Source: Thiomonas bhubaneswarensis
Lineage (GTDB): Bacteria; Pseudomonadota; Gammaproteobacteria; Burkholderiales; Burkholderiaceae_C
Assembly: GCF_001418255.1 (NCBI RefSeq)
Contig: NZ_LIPV01000002.1
Span: 248,001-312,000, forward strand
Direction: 5' to 3'
Length of the DNA: 64,000 nucleotides
Part shown: one piece after another, positions 9,024-17,842 of the stretch
How the letters are laid out: each line of letters begins with the position of its first letter
How positions within the stretch are numbered: position 1 is the stretch's first letter
Position numbers and translations under genes: made by a program
Notes under the pieces: generated by a model
Database searches by the model: none
What the model saw: only the letters and a program-made list of their open reading frames with translations
Told to the model about the DNA's origin: nothing

Positions 9024-9326
9024 ATGCATGAAATCTCTCCCCTGGTGATCAACCTCACCATATTTGTTCTGGCGATCTATGTCGGCTATCACGTGGTGTG
9101 GAATGTCACGCCCGCGCTGCATACCCCGCTGATGGCGGTGACCAATGCCATTTCCGCCATCATCATCGTTGGTGCCATGCTGGCCGCGGCACTGACCGTG
9201 ACGCCACTCGGCAAGGTGATGGGCACGCTTGCGGTTGCGCTTGCTGCGGTCAACGTTTTCGGTGGTTTTCTCGTGACGCGGCGCATGCTGGCCATGTTCA
9301 AGAAGAAAACGGCCGACAAGAAATAA
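9024..9326 (+). CDS. pntAB: NAD(P) transhydrogenase subunit alpha, membrane part
   Basis: Membrane domain portion (dII) of the split alpha subunit, 100 residues with three hydrophobic helices (about 8-24, 35-57, 64-85) and a Lys-rich tail. It carries the [14 protein letters not shown] segment conserved in transhydrogenase membrane helices. It lies between the NAD-binding subunit and the beta subunit in one transcription unit. Together the three form the inner-membrane complex. Confidence 0.95.
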   Translation: MHEISPLVINLTIFVLAIYVGYHVVWNVTPALHTPLMAVTNAISAIIIVGAMLAAALTVTPLGKVMGTLAVALAAVNVFGGFLVTRRMLAMFKKKTADKK

Positions 9327-9427
9327 AGCTCATTCCAACGGATACCCGACGACTGCGCCGCGTCAACAACAGGACCATCAGCCCTTCGGCGCACGGCCGG
9401 TGACGTTCAGCACCAAGGATTTCATTT

Positions 9428-10864
9428 ATGACACTCAGCATGAATCTCGTGACCTTGCTGTATTTGCTTGCAGCAGTGTTTTTCATTCAGGCGCTCAAGG
9501 GTTTGTCGCACCCCACGACGAGCCGCCGCGGCAATGTTTTTGGCATGGTGGGCATGGCCATTGCCATCGTCACCACCGTGGCGCTGATCATCAAGATCGG
9601 CGGTGATGCGGGCGCGCTTGGGCTCGGCTACGTGCTTCTGGGCCTGGTTGTGGGCGGCGGCGTCGGCGCCGTGATGGCCAACCGGGTCGAGATGACCAAA
9701 ATGCCCGAGCTCGTGGCCTTCATGCACAGCATGATCGGCCTGGCCGCGGTCTTCATCGCCGTGGCGGCGGTGGCCGAGCCGCATGCCTTCGGCATCGTCC
9801 AGACGGCCGGCGATCCGCTGCCCGCGGGCAATCGCATCGAACTGTTCATCGGCACCATCATCGGCGCGGTGACGTTCAGTGGCTCGGTGATTGCGTTCGG
9901 CAAGCTGTCCGGGCGCTACAAATTCCGGCTGTTTCAGGGTGCTCCGGTGCGTTTCCCGGCGCAGCATTGGGTGAATCTGGTGATCGGTTTGGCGGCGATT
10001 GCCTGCGGTATCGCTTTTTTCACCACCTTGTCGTGGACGCCTTTCCTCATCATGATGGCACTGGCCTTCGTGCTGGGTGTGCTGATCATTATCCCCATCG
10101 GCGGCGCCGACATGCCCGTGGTGGTGTCGATGCTCAACAGTTATTCCGGCTGGGCTGCGGCGGGCATTGGTTTTTCGCTCGAAAACAATATGCTCATCAT
10201 CGCCGGTTCGCTGGTGGGATCGTCGGGTGCGATTCTGAGCTACATCATGTGCAAGGCGATGAACCGCTCGTTCATCAGCGTGATTCTTGGCGGGTTCGGG
10301 GCCGAGGCTTCGGCGGGCGCGGCCCAGGCGCAGCAGCGCTCGGTGAAATCGGGCAGCCCGGATGATGCAGCCTTTCTGCTTTCCAATGCCGAAACGGTCA
10401 TCATCGTCCCCGGTTATGGTCTGGCCGTGGCGCGGGCGCAGCATGCGGTGAAGGAACTGGCGCAGAAACTCACCGAACATGGGGTGAATGTGAAGTACGC
10501 CATTCACCCAGTCGCCGGGCGCATGCCGGGGCATATGAATGTGCTGCTTGCCGAAGCGGAGGTGCCGTATGACCAGGTGTTTGAAATGGACGACATCAAC
10601 CCTGAATTCGGCCAGGCTGATGTAGCCGTGATTCTCGGCGCCAATGACGTGGTCAACCCGGCGGCGAAGACCGATCCCAAATCGCCCATCGCCGGCATGC
10701 CGATTCTCGAAGCCTACAAGGCCAAGACGGTGATCGTGAACAAGCGGTCGATGGCGGCGGGTTATGCTGGCCTGGATAACGAACTGTTTTACATGGACAA
10801 GACCATGATGGTGTTCGGTGATGCGAAAAAAGTGGTGGAAGATATCACCAAAGCCATCGAATAA
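9428..10864 (+). CDS. pntB: NAD(P)(+) transhydrogenase subunit beta
   Basis: Inner-membrane beta subunit, 478 residues, normal length. The first about 290 residues are hydrophobic helices (LGLGYVLLGLVVGGGVG; IPIGGADMPVVVSMLNSYSG) with the conserved NSYSGWAAA loop. The C-terminal NADP-binding domain (dIII) contains the GYGLAVARAQHAVKEL Rossmann motif, HPVAGRMPGHMNVLLAEA, and DVAVILGANDVVNPAA. It is last in the pnt operon and followed by an intrinsic terminator. Confidence 0.97.
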   Translation: MTLSMNLVTLLYLLAAVFFIQALKGLSHPTTSRRGNVFGMVGMAIAIVTTVALIIKIGGDAGALGLGYVLLGLVVGGGVGAVMANRVEMTKMPELVAFMHSMIGLAAVFIAVAAVAEPHAFGIVQTAGDPLPAGNRIELFIGTIIGAVTFSGSVIAFGKLSGRYKFRLFQGAPVRFPAQHWVNLVIGLAAIACGIAFFTTLSWTPFLIMMALAFVLGVLIIIPIGGADMPVVVSMLNSYSGWAAAGIGFSLENNMLIIAGSLVGSSGAILSYIMCKAMNRSFISVILGGFGAEASAGAAQAQQRSVKSGSPDDAAFLLSNAETVIIVPGYGLAVARAQHAVKELAQKLTEHGVNVKYAIHPVAGRMPGHMNVLLAEAEVPYDQVFEMDDINPEFGQADVAVILGANDVVNPAAKTDPKSPIAGMPILEAYKAKTVIVNKRSMAAGYAGLDNELFYMDKTMMVFGDAKKVVEDITKAIE

Positions 10865-10895
10865 TGAACCGATCTGGTCAGTCTGTTTTGAATGA

Positions 10896-10917
10896 GCCCG
10901 CGTTTCGCGGGCTTTTT
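10896..10917 (+). terminator. Rho-independent terminator of the pnt operon
   Basis: Seven-base-pair GC stem GCCCGCG (10896-10902) with CGCGGGC (10906-10912), a three-base loop and an immediately following T-run. It begins 32 bases after the pntB stop. Confidence 0.9.
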
Positions 10918-10978
10918 CATTTTGTTTTTTATCGTATGATGCGCACCATTCAATTTTTCGACACAGGAGAAGATGCAG

Positions 10979-11278
10979 ATGGCCACGTATAAGGAATTGC
11001 AGGCTCAGATCGAAGCTCTCAAACAGCAGGCCGAAGCTCAGCGCAAGGCTGAGCTTGCCGCAGTGGTGAACGATATTCGCGCCAAAATGGACGAGTATGG
11101 AATTACCCTGGCTGATTTGGGTTCACGCCGTGGAGGGGCTTCGTCCAAAGGTTCGACAGTCGCTCCGAAATATCGCAATGCACAAACCGGCGAAACCTGG
11201 ACGGGCCGTGGCAAGATGCCGCGCTGGCTGCAGAGCGCCGTGGACAGCGGCAAGTCCAAGGAATCCTTCCTGATCTGA
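10979..11278 (+). CDS. H-NS family nucleoid-associated protein
   Basis: Small DNA-binding protein of 99 residues. Residues 1-40 form a charged oligomerisation coiled coil (KELQAQIEALKQQAEAQR). The C-terminal half carries the H-NS DNA-binding motif TWTGRGKMPRWL. ATG 10979 is preferred over ATG 10973 because the AGGAG at 10965 is then 9 rather than 3 bases away. The gene has its own terminators on both sides and so is probably monocistronic. Burkholderiales carry several such paralogues. Confidence 0.92.
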   Translation: MATYKELQAQIEALKQQAEAQRKAELAAVVNDIRAKMDEYGITLADLGSRRGGASSKGSTVAPKYRNAQTGETWTGRGKMPRWLQSAVDSGKSKESFLI

Positions 11279-11327
11279 TCGGCGCAGAGTTCCCGTTTGG
11301 CGTCGCGGTAAAAGTCGCAACAAAATC

Positions 11328-11351
11328 ACCGGGCTTCGGCCCGGTTTTTTT
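11328..11351 (+). terminator. Rho-independent terminator after the H-NS gene
   Basis: Stem ACCGGGC (11328-11334) with GCCCGGT (11339-11345), TTCG tetraloop, then seven Ts. Confidence 0.92.
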
Positions 11352-11446
11352 GCGTCTTCGTTTGCGTTCCGACATATTCGTTACAAGTGGCGACGTCAAT
11401 TCGGGCCGAAAAGCACGAGCATAGAGTTCGGGAGAAGCGACGAGCC

Positions 11447-12241
11447 ATGCCAATGAACGAGATCAATATGCCCGTCTGGGCCGCGCGCAGCGGGTGGTGG
11501 GAACGGCTGCTACCGCACGAAAAATCCCGCGTGGCTTCTGAAGTGGGCTACCAGACTGTGCCTGCAGGCGAGATGCTGCAGCCCTTGGGCGAGCCCGCGC
11601 TGCATTGGGTGGGGGTGATGTCCGGACTGGCGAAGTTCGTCGTCACGACATCGAGCGGGAAGGAACTGGTGTATTCGGGCGTGGGAGCTGGTGGATGGTT
11701 CGGCGAGGGCACCTTGATGCGGCGAGGTGTCTGGCGCTACCAGGCGCAGGCGGTGCGTACCTGCGAACTGGCGCTGATTCCACGCGAGTCGTTTTTGTGG
11801 TTGCTCGAGCGCAATATCGCCTTCAATCATTATCTGCTGCAACAACTCAACGACCGGCTCGAACTGATGACCTTGCAGGCCCTGGACGATCAGCCTGGGG
11901 GTGCGGAGTCGAGTGTGGCGCGCACCCTGCGGCATCTGTTTCACCCGCTGGCCGGCGCGAACGGCGGCGCTTTGCGGGTGACGCAGTCGGAAATCGGCCA
12001 ACTGTGTCGATTGTCCCGGCAACGGGTGAATCAGGCTTTCAAGCGGCTTCAGGCCGATGGCGCGCTGCAATTGCGTTACGGCGGTGTCGAGATTCTCGAC
12101 CCCGAGCGCTTGCGGGCCTGGGAATTTCGCGCTGCACATCCCAGGGGTGCGAGCAAGTCCTACACCTGCGCGCCGGGCCGTGCCGGTTCGAGGATGAGCG
12201 CCAGTTCGGCCGAGCCTCCGGGGTGCGGCACCCGCGGATAG
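11447..12241 (+). CDS. Crp/Fnr-family transcriptional regulator
   Basis: Regulator of 264 residues from ATG 11447 (GGGAG upstream; the frame extends to 11387 without support). An N-terminal cyclic-nucleotide-type beta-barrel (about 20-140; GELVY-like segment GKELVYSGVGAGGWFGEG) precedes a dimer helix and a winged helix-turn-helix (TQSEIGQLCRLSRQRVNQAFKRL). It lacks the N-terminal four-Cys cluster of FNR, so it does not look like an oxygen-sensing Fe-S protein. Its last 27 codons overlap the convergent methyltransferase gene by 82 bases, giving an unusual Gly/Ser/Pro tail beyond the wing. Confidence 0.88.
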   Translation: MPMNEINMPVWAARSGWWERLLPHEKSRVASEVGYQTVPAGEMLQPLGEPALHWVGVMSGLAKFVVTTSSGKELVYSGVGAGGWFGEGTLMRRGVWRYQAQAVRTCELALIPRESFLWLLERNIAFNHYLLQQLNDRLELMTLQALDDQPGGAESSVARTLRHLFHPLAGANGGALRVTQSEIGQLCRLSRQRVNQAFKRLQADGALQLRYGGVEILDPERLRAWEFRAAHPRGASKSYTCAPGRAGSRMSASSAEPPGCGTRG

Positions 12242-12786
12242 GGTGGCCTGGGCCAGCGCCACTGGTCAGAGGTAAACAGGGCGCGCATGGCCAGAACGTC
12301 GCAGTGATAGGGTGGCCCCTGAATCCAGCCTTCCTCCGCGCCGGGCTTGGGCGTCTGCATGAACAGCGCGAACAGACGCCCTTGCGGTGAGAGCCACTGG
12401 TGCAGCCGCGCTGCGTAGGCTGCCCAGTCGTCGGGGTAGAGCGCGCACATGCAGGTCTGCTCCCAGATGGCCTCATACGGGCTGGGGGCATTCCACCGGC
12501 GCACATCGGCCTGGAGCACGGTCGCCTGCAGGCCCTTTTCATGCAGGCGACGGGTGAGCAGGGCAACGGCTTCTTCGGCATAGTCCAGCGCCGTGACCTC
12601 GAACCCGGCTTCGGCGAGATACAACACTTCGTGGCCCGCGCCGCAACCGGGCACCAGAATGCGACAGGGCTGCAAGGTCGCGTCGGCAAGCCATCGAACG
12701 AGTTGAGGGTGGACTACGCCACGGTCCCAGCCCGTGGTGTGGGTGCGAAAGCGTTCGTTCCAGAAATCAGCGGTCGGGCCTGGCAT
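12160..12786 (-). CDS. TPMT-family class I SAM-dependent methyltransferase
   Basis: Methyltransferase of 208 residues. The N-terminus FWNERFRTHTTGWDRG and the SAM-binding motif I ILVPGCGAGHEVLYLA are typical of the thiopurine S-methyltransferase family, as is the WEQTCMCALYP segment. In bacteria such enzymes methylate thiols or metalloids such as selenite and tellurite; the substrate here is unknown. The 3' end overlaps the convergent Crp/Fnr gene. Confidence 0.88.
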   Translation of the reverse strand: MPGPTADFWNERFRTHTTGWDRGVVHPQLVRWLADATLQPCRILVPGCGAGHEVLYLAEAGFEVTALDYAEEAVALLTRRLHEKGLQATVLQADVRRWNAPSPYEAIWEQTCMCALYPDDWAAYAARLHQWLSPQGRLFALFMQTPKPGAEEGWIQGPPYHCDVLAMRALFTSDQWRWPRPPYPRVPHPGGSAELALILEPARPGAQV

Positions 12787-12949
12787 GGGAAGGGGTTTTC
12801 TCCGGAGAACTCAAACCTGTCTGCGGGGCTTTGCGGTGTTCGGCGGCTTGCTCGGGATATCCCTAGAATGGCGCGCTCAGTCCCGCTTTCCGTGCCTGCA
12901 CGACGTTCGGTGGCATCAGGTGGCCTGATGCCCAGACCTTCATCATCCT

Positions 12950-13783
12950 ATGCCTGTTTCCTCCGCCCCCGCCATCGTACAGATCGATTCGCTCGATTTT
13001 GGCTATGGCGAGCGTCTGATTCTGCGGCAGATCGACATGACCATCCAGCGCGGGCAGGTCGTCGCGGTCATGGGGGCGTCTGGCGGCGGAAAGACCACGC
13101 TGCTGCGACTGATAGGCGGGCAGGTCAGGCCGCAAACTGGCTCAGTGCGTTTCGAGGGCCAGAATCTGGCCGACGCCTCGCAGGAGCAGATTTTCGCCAT
13201 GCGCCGACGCATGGGCATGCTGTTCCAGTTCGGCGCCCTGTTCACCGACATGACCGTGTTCGACAATGTGGCGTTTCCCTTGCGCGAACATACCGATCTG
13301 CCAGAGTCGATGATCCGCGACCTGGTGCTGATGAAGCTCAATGCGGTCGGGCTGCGGGGAGCTCGCGACCTCTTTCCTGCTGAACTCTCCGGCGGCATGG
13401 CGCGGCGGGTGGCCATGGCGCGTGCCATCGCCCTCGATCCGGCGCTGGTGATGTATGACGAACCGTTCGCCGGGCTCGACCCCATCTCGCTGGGCATTTC
13501 GGCGCGCCTGATCCGCAGTCTCAACGATGCGCTGGGTCTGACCAGCATCGTGGTGTCGCACGATGTCGAGATCACGTTCGAGATCGCCGATTACGTCTAC
13601 ATCCTGGGCAACGGCAGGCTGATCGCCCACGGCACGCCGCAGCAGATGCGCGACAGCACCGATGCGCTGGTGCACCAGTTCGTGCGCGGCGAGCCGGACG
13701 GACCGGTGCATTTCCATTACCCCGCGGCCGCGATTGATGACGATTTTCTGCGTCCGGCTGCGGTGTGCAAGGAGCGGTCATGA
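12950..13783 (+). CDS. mlaF: Phospholipid transport ABC ATPase MlaF
   Basis: ATPase of the Mla system, which maintains outer-membrane lipid asymmetry by moving phospholipids between the membranes. It has 277 residues with Walker A GASGGGKT (about 42-49), signature LSGGMARR and Walker B ALVMYDEPFAGLDP. The Mla-type MARR variant of the signature and the following MCE genes identify it. It is the first gene of mlaFEDACB and its stop overlaps the mlaE start (ATGA). Confidence 0.96.
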   Translation: MPVSSAPAIVQIDSLDFGYGERLILRQIDMTIQRGQVVAVMGASGGGKTTLLRLIGGQVRPQTGSVRFEGQNLADASQEQIFAMRRRMGMLFQFGALFTDMTVFDNVAFPLREHTDLPESMIRDLVLMKLNAVGLRGARDLFPAELSGGMARRVAMARAIALDPALVMYDEPFAGLDPISLGISARLIRSLNDALGLTSIVVSHDVEITFEIADYVYILGNGRLIAHGTPQQMRDSTDALVHQFVRGEPDGPVHFHYPAAAIDDDFLRPAAVCKERS

Positions 13784-14565
13784 CGGTCGCCGATAGATTG
13801 GTGTCGATCGGGGCAGGCACCCGAAAGCTGCTCTCCGACCTGGGATATGCCGCGCGCCTGTTCGTGCGACTGCTGTTTCTGGTCGGGCGAGTGCTGATGC
13901 GCCCCAGTCTGCTGATTCAGCAGATGTATTTCCTGGGCAATCTGTCGCTCGTCATCATCGCGGTCTCCGGCCTGTTCGTCGGCTTCGTGCTGGGGCTGCA
14001 GGGCTACTACACCCTGTCGCGCTACGGCTCGTCGAGCGCGCTGGGGGTGCTGGTGGCGCTGTCGCTGGTGCGCGAACTCGGACCGGTGGTCACGGCGCTG
14101 TTGTTCGCCGGGCGGGCGGGTACGTCGCTGACGGCGGAAATCGGCTTGATGAAGGCCGGAGAGCAGATCGCCGCCATGGAGATGATGGCCGTCGATCCGG
14201 TGGTGCGGGTGCTGGCACCGCGCTTCTGGGCCGGGGTGATCGCCATGCCCCTGCTGGCGGCAGTGTTCAGCGCGGTGGGCATTCTGGGCGGCTATGTCGT
14301 CGGCGTGGTGATGATCGGGGTCGATGCCGGGCAGTTCTGGTCGCAGATGCAAAGCGGCGTCGATGTGTTCAAGGACGTGGGCAACGGCGTGATCAAGAGC
14401 GTGGTGTTCGGATTGGCGGTCACCTTTGTCGCCTTGCTGCAGGGCTGGCGCGCCCAGCCCACGCCCGAGGGCGTCTCGCGCGCCACGACGCGCACCGTGG
14501 TCATCGCCTCGCTGGCGGTACTGGCACTGGATTTTGTGCTGACCGCCATGATGTTCAGCACCTGA
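13780..14565 (+). CDS. mlaE: Phospholipid transport permease MlaE
   Basis: Inner-membrane permease of the Mla ABC transporter, 261 residues from ATG 13780 (GGAG upstream, ATGA overlap with mlaF). It shows an N-terminal amphipathic segment, hydrophobic helices and the MlaE/YrbE motif RELGPVVTALLFAGRAGTS followed by AEIGLMKAGEQIAAMEMM. Confidence 0.96.
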   Translation: MTVADRLVSIGAGTRKLLSDLGYAARLFVRLLFLVGRVLMRPSLLIQQMYFLGNLSLVIIAVSGLFVGFVLGLQGYYTLSRYGSSSALGVLVALSLVRELGPVVTALLFAGRAGTSLTAEIGLMKAGEQIAAMEMMAVDPVVRVLAPRFWAGVIAMPLLAAVFSAVGILGGYVVGVVMIGVDAGQFWSQMQSGVDVFKDVGNGVIKSVVFGLAVTFVALLQGWRAQPTPEGVSRATTRTVVIASLAVLALDFVLTAMMFST

Positions 14566-14592
14566 GGGCAGCCAGCCCTGGAGTCGTCGAAA

Positions 14593-15069
14593 ATGAATCA
14601 ACGAAAAATCGATCTGTGGGTGGGCATACTTGTGCTGCTGGGCGCGGCGGCCTTGCTGTTTCTGGCGCTCAAGGCCGGCAATCTGCTGCAGATCAATTGG
14701 GGCCCCACGTATGAAGTGACCGCGCGCTTCGACAACATCGGCGGTCTCAAGGCCGACGCACCGGTGAAGAGCGCGGGCGTGGTCGTGGGGCGGGTGACGA
14801 GCATCACCTTCGACAACCAGACCTTCCAGGCCGACGTCCACATGGCCATCGACCAGCGTTACCAGTTCCCGGTGGATACCTCGGCGAAGATTCTGACGGC
14901 CGGTCTGCTGGGCGATCAGTACATCGACTTCAGCCCGGGCGGCAGCGAGAAGAATCTCACCAACGGTTCGGTCATCCGCAATACGCAATCGGCCGTGGTG
15001 CTGGAAAACCTGATCGGGCAGTTCCTCTACAACAAGGCCGCATCGAGCGGCGCTGGAGACGGCAAATGA
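14593..15069 (+). CDS. mlaD: MCE-domain lipid-binding protein MlaD
   Basis: Periplasm-facing MCE protein, 158 residues. It has one N-terminal membrane anchor (about 7-27) and a single MCE domain (about 38-115; FDNIGGLKADAPVKSAGVVVG), as in the MlaD hexamer above MlaE. The C-terminal helix (NLIGQFLYNKA) is the hydrophobic pore helix of the family. It overlaps mlaA by four bases. Confidence 0.95.
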   Translation: MNQRKIDLWVGILVLLGAAALLFLALKAGNLLQINWGPTYEVTARFDNIGGLKADAPVKSAGVVVGRVTSITFDNQTFQADVHMAIDQRYQFPVDTSAKILTAGLLGDQYIDFSPGGSEKNLTNGSVIRNTQSAVVLENLIGQFLYNKAASSGAGDGK

Positions 15070-15878
15070 AGCAAGCCGCACGTCTGCTGCCTTTGCTGGC
15101 GCTCGCCCTGCTTAGCGGCTGCGCCACGCACAATCCGCAAGACCCGCTGGAGCCCTACAACCGTGCGATGTTCAGCTTCAACGAGAAGGTGGACCGCGCC
15201 GTGGTCAAACCCGTGGCCACGGGCTACAAGGAGGTCACGCCCACGCCCATTCGTCATGGCGTCACCAACTTCTTCGGCAATATTTCTGACGTCTGGTCGA
15301 TGAGCAACGATTTTCTGCAGGGCAATGTGCACGATGGTCTGAGCACCTTCATGCGGGTCGGCGTGAACACGGTCTTCGGCCTGTTCGGCACCCTCGACAT
15401 CGCCACCGAAATGGGCATCTACAAGCACCCCAACGACTTCGGCCTCACCCTGGCCCGCTGGGGCGTGGGCTCGGGGCCCTATGTGGTGCTGCCATTTTTC
15501 GGCCCGAGTTCGGTGCGCGATGCCACGGGCACCGGGGTGGCTCTGGCCTACGGCCCGACAGCCCAGATCCAGCCGCCCAGCGCCAGTTACGGGGCCTTGG
15601 CGCTGAATCTGGTGAACACCCGTGCCAATCTGCTGGACGCCTCCAATCTGTTCGACCAGATTTCCCTCGACCCCTACGTCTTCGCGCGCAGCGCGTATGA
15701 ACAACGGCGCAAATCGCAGGTGGAAGAAGTTCGCGAGCGCCCGATCATCGACCTCGGGCCGCCCAATCCGTTGGCCCAGTACAGCTATGGCGCCGACAAC
15801 GGCGGCATTCTCGCTGCCGCCGCGCAGCCTCCCGCTGAGCCTGCGAGCGCTCCGGCTGCCGAAGCAGCCAAGCCCTGA
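15066..15878 (+). CDS. mlaA: Outer-membrane lipoprotein MlaA (VacJ)
   Basis: Lipoprotein that removes misplaced phospholipids from the outer leaflet. Signal peptide with lipobox LLSGC, lipidated Cys19. The mature part contains the family signatures DPLEPYNRAMFSFNEKVD, GVTNFFGN and PNDFGLTLARWGVGSGPYVVLP. It has 270 residues, with an Ala/Pro-rich tail. In E. coli mlaA is encoded apart from the other mla genes; here it sits inside the operon between mlaD and mlaC. Confidence 0.96.
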   Translation: MKQAARLLPLLALALLSGCATHNPQDPLEPYNRAMFSFNEKVDRAVVKPVATGYKEVTPTPIRHGVTNFFGNISDVWSMSNDFLQGNVHDGLSTFMRVGVNTVFGLFGTLDIATEMGIYKHPNDFGLTLARWGVGSGPYVVLPFFGPSSVRDATGTGVALAYGPTAQIQPPSASYGALALNLVNTRANLLDASNLFDQISLDPYVFARSAYEQRRKSQVEEVRERPIIDLGPPNPLAQYSYGADNGGILAAAAQPPAEPASAPAAEAAKP

Positions 15879-15950
15879 CTGCCCCGATGTCATCCTGCGG
15901 GTTGACGCAACGTTAACGATAACAACATCAGAACAACTGGAGAATCACCC

Positions 15951-16589
15951 ATGCTTCGACGCACATTCATCGCCCTTTCCCTCGCCTCGGCCACCGTGCT
16001 GGCCGGCATGTCGGGTGTCGCGCAGGCCGCGGACGCCGTCACGCCGCCGCAACTGATCGAGTCCATGTCCAACGAGATCATCCGCGACGTCCAGCAAGAC
16101 CCCAAGCTGCGCTCGGGCAACCCCGAGGTCGTGATGCAGTTCGTCGAGCAGAAGATTCTGCCCAACGTCGATTTCCAGAAAATCACCCAGAGCGCTGTGG
16201 GCCGTTACTGGCGCGAGGCGACTCCGGCCCAGCGCACCGCGCTTGAGCAGCAGTTCAAGCAATTGCTCGTCTACACCTACGCTGGCGCGGTGCGGCAGAT
16301 CAAGGATCAGAAAGTGAAGCTGTTGCCGTATCGCGAGCCCGCCAATGCGCAGGATGTGACGGTGCGCACCCGCGTCATCAACAACGGCGAACCCCTGCAA
16401 CTGGACTACCGTCTTGAGCAGACCCCCGCCGGCTGGAAGATCACCGACGTCAACGTCATGGGCATCTGGCTGGTCGACAACTACCGCAGCGTGTTTGCGC
16501 AGGAGATCAGCCAGAAGGGCATCGACGGCCTGATCGCTACGCTCAAGGAAAAGAACCAGACCCTGGCCCAAGCCAAGGTCGCGGGTTGA
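15951..16589 (+). CDS. mlaC: Periplasmic phospholipid shuttle MlaC
   Basis: Soluble periplasmic carrier between MlaA and MlaFEDB, 212 residues. Sec signal peptide with likely cleavage after AQA (about residue 26). The family core is seen in VMQFVEQKILPNVDFQKITQ and VGRYWREATPAQR, and the C-terminal NYRSVFAQEI. The ribosome-binding site GGAG is well placed. Confidence 0.95.
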   Translation: MLRRTFIALSLASATVLAGMSGVAQAADAVTPPQLIESMSNEIIRDVQQDPKLRSGNPEVVMQFVEQKILPNVDFQKITQSAVGRYWREATPAQRTALEQQFKQLLVYTYAGAVRQIKDQKVKLLPYREPANAQDVTVRTRVINNGEPLQLDYRLEQTPAGWKITDVNVMGIWLVDNYRSVFAQEISQKGIDGLIATLKEKNQTLAQAKVAG

Positions 16590-16601
16590 TCCGAAGTTGC
16601 C

Positions 16602-16880
16602 ATGCCCGTATACGCGTTGCCTGCTGAAGTCACCCTCGATTCTGCGTCTGGGATCAGGCGTCTGGCTTTAGCTGTGTTGCGCGCGGAGTCGACGCCCTGG
16701 GCGGTCGACGCCACAGCGCTGACCCGGTTTGACTCTTCCATCCTGGCGCTCCTGCTCGAACTGCGCCGCGCAGCGCCCCAGGAGCAGCTCGAGGTGCGCG
16801 GCGTTCCCGCACGGCTGAACGATCTCGCGGCGGCCTACGGTCTGGCGTTTCTGCTCGAAGCGGCGGCCGCGTATTCCTGA
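16602..16880 (+). CDS. mlaB: STAS-domain protein MlaB
   Basis: Cytoplasmic STAS-domain accessory subunit of the Mla ATPase complex, 92 residues. The conserved DATALTRFDSSILALLLELRR segment matches the phosphate-site loop of MlaB/SpoIIAA-like proteins. Sequence is otherwise weakly conserved; the call rests on this motif plus position as last gene of the mla operon, before a strong hairpin. Confidence 0.88.
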   Translation: MPVYALPAEVTLDSASGIRRLALAVLRAESTPWAVDATALTRFDSSILALLLELRRAAPQEQLEVRGVPARLNDLAAAYGLAFLLEAAAAYS

Positions 16881-16886
16881 TTTCTC

Positions 16887-16937
16887 GCGCCCGCTCGGGG
16901 CGACGTCTGACGTCGTCCCGAGCGGGCGCCTTTCCTT
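16887..16937 (+). terminator. Very strong hairpin after mlaB, probable terminator
   Basis: Bases 16887-16905 pair with 16911-16929 over 19 positions (one G-T) around the loop TCTGA, followed by CTTTCCTT. The stem is unusually long; the T-run is poor, so some readthrough into the ABC genes is likely. Confidence 0.7.
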
Positions 16938-16942
16938 GACCT

Positions 16943-17842
16943 ATGTCCTCGACGACTGCAGCGGTTTCCTTTGATCGCGTCATCAAGCAATACGGTACGA
17001 ACCGGGCGGTGGACGGTGTCGAGCTCGATATTTCGGATGGCGAATTCTTCGGCCTGCTCGGCCCCAATGGGGCGGGCAAGACCACGCTCATCAGCATGCT
17101 CGCCGGGCTCACCCGCCCGACGGCGGGCCATGTGCGGGTCGCAGGCCATGACGTTCAGCGCGAGGCGGCGGCCGCGCGCCGCTTGCTCGGCGTGGTGCCT
17201 CAGGAACTCGTGTTCGATCCGTTTTTCACGGTGCGGCAGGTGCTTCGCATTCAGTCGGGCTACTTTGGCTTTCGCCGCAACGATCTTTGGATCGACGAGC
17301 TGCTGCACAACCTGGGCCTGACCGCGCAGGCCGACAAGAACATGCGGGCGCTGTCGGGCGGCATGAAGCGGCGCGTCATGGTGGCGCAGGCGCTGGTGCA
17401 CCGGCCTCGGGTCATCGTGCTCGACGAGCCCACGGCGGGGGTGGACGTCGAGCTGCGGCAATCGCTTTGGGAGTTCATCGCCAGGCTCAACGCCGAGGGT
17501 CACACCGTGCTGCTGACCACGCACTATCTCGAAGAGGCCGAGGCGCTTTGCAAGCGCATCGCGGTGATCAAGGGCGGCAAGGTGGTGGCGCTCGACCGCA
17601 CCGAGGCTCTGCTGCAACGGTTTGCGTCGTCGGTGCTGTATTTCCGTCTGGTCAAGGGGCGGCTGCCCGAAGGGCTCGGCGTGGAGCAAGGCGGGCGCGT
17701 GGCGCTTGCGGTGCGCGGTGCCCAGGACGTGGAACACAAACTGGCCGCGCTGCGCGAGGCTGGCTGTGAAATCGACGAACTCGAACTGCGGCGCGCCGAC
17801 CTCGAAGACGTCTTTCTCGAATTGATCGGAGCGGCGCGATGA
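16943..17842 (+). CDS. ABC-2 type exporter ATP-binding protein (YadG-like)
   Basis: ATPase of 299 residues with Walker A GPNGAGKTT, signature ALSGGMKRRVMVAQAL, Walker B VIVLDEPTAGVDVELR and the H-loop TTHYLEEAE. These are typical of the DrrA/YadG multidrug or polysaccharide ABC-2 branch. It overlaps the permease gene by four bases. In betaproteobacteria this pair commonly sits between mla and murA genes. The substrate is unknown. Confidence 0.92.
   Translation: MSSTTAAVSFDRVIKQYGTNRAVDGVELDISDGEFFGLLGPNGAGKTTLISMLAGLTRPTAGHVRVAGHDVQREAAAARRLLGVVPQELVFDPFFTVRQVLRIQSGYFGFRRNDLWIDELLHNLGLTAQADKNMRALSGGMKRRVMVAQALVHRPRVIVLDEPTAGVDVELRQSLWEFIARLNAEGHTVLLTTHYLEEAEALCKRIAVIKGGKVVALDRTEALLQRFASSVLYFRLVKGRLPEGLGVEQGGRVALAVRGAQDVEHKLAALREAGCEIDELELRRADLEDVFLELIGAAR

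Noticed and set aside
11447-12241. Fe-S FNR-type oxygen sensor
   Set aside because: No N-terminal Cys cluster; the four Cys are scattered, two of them in the variable tail.
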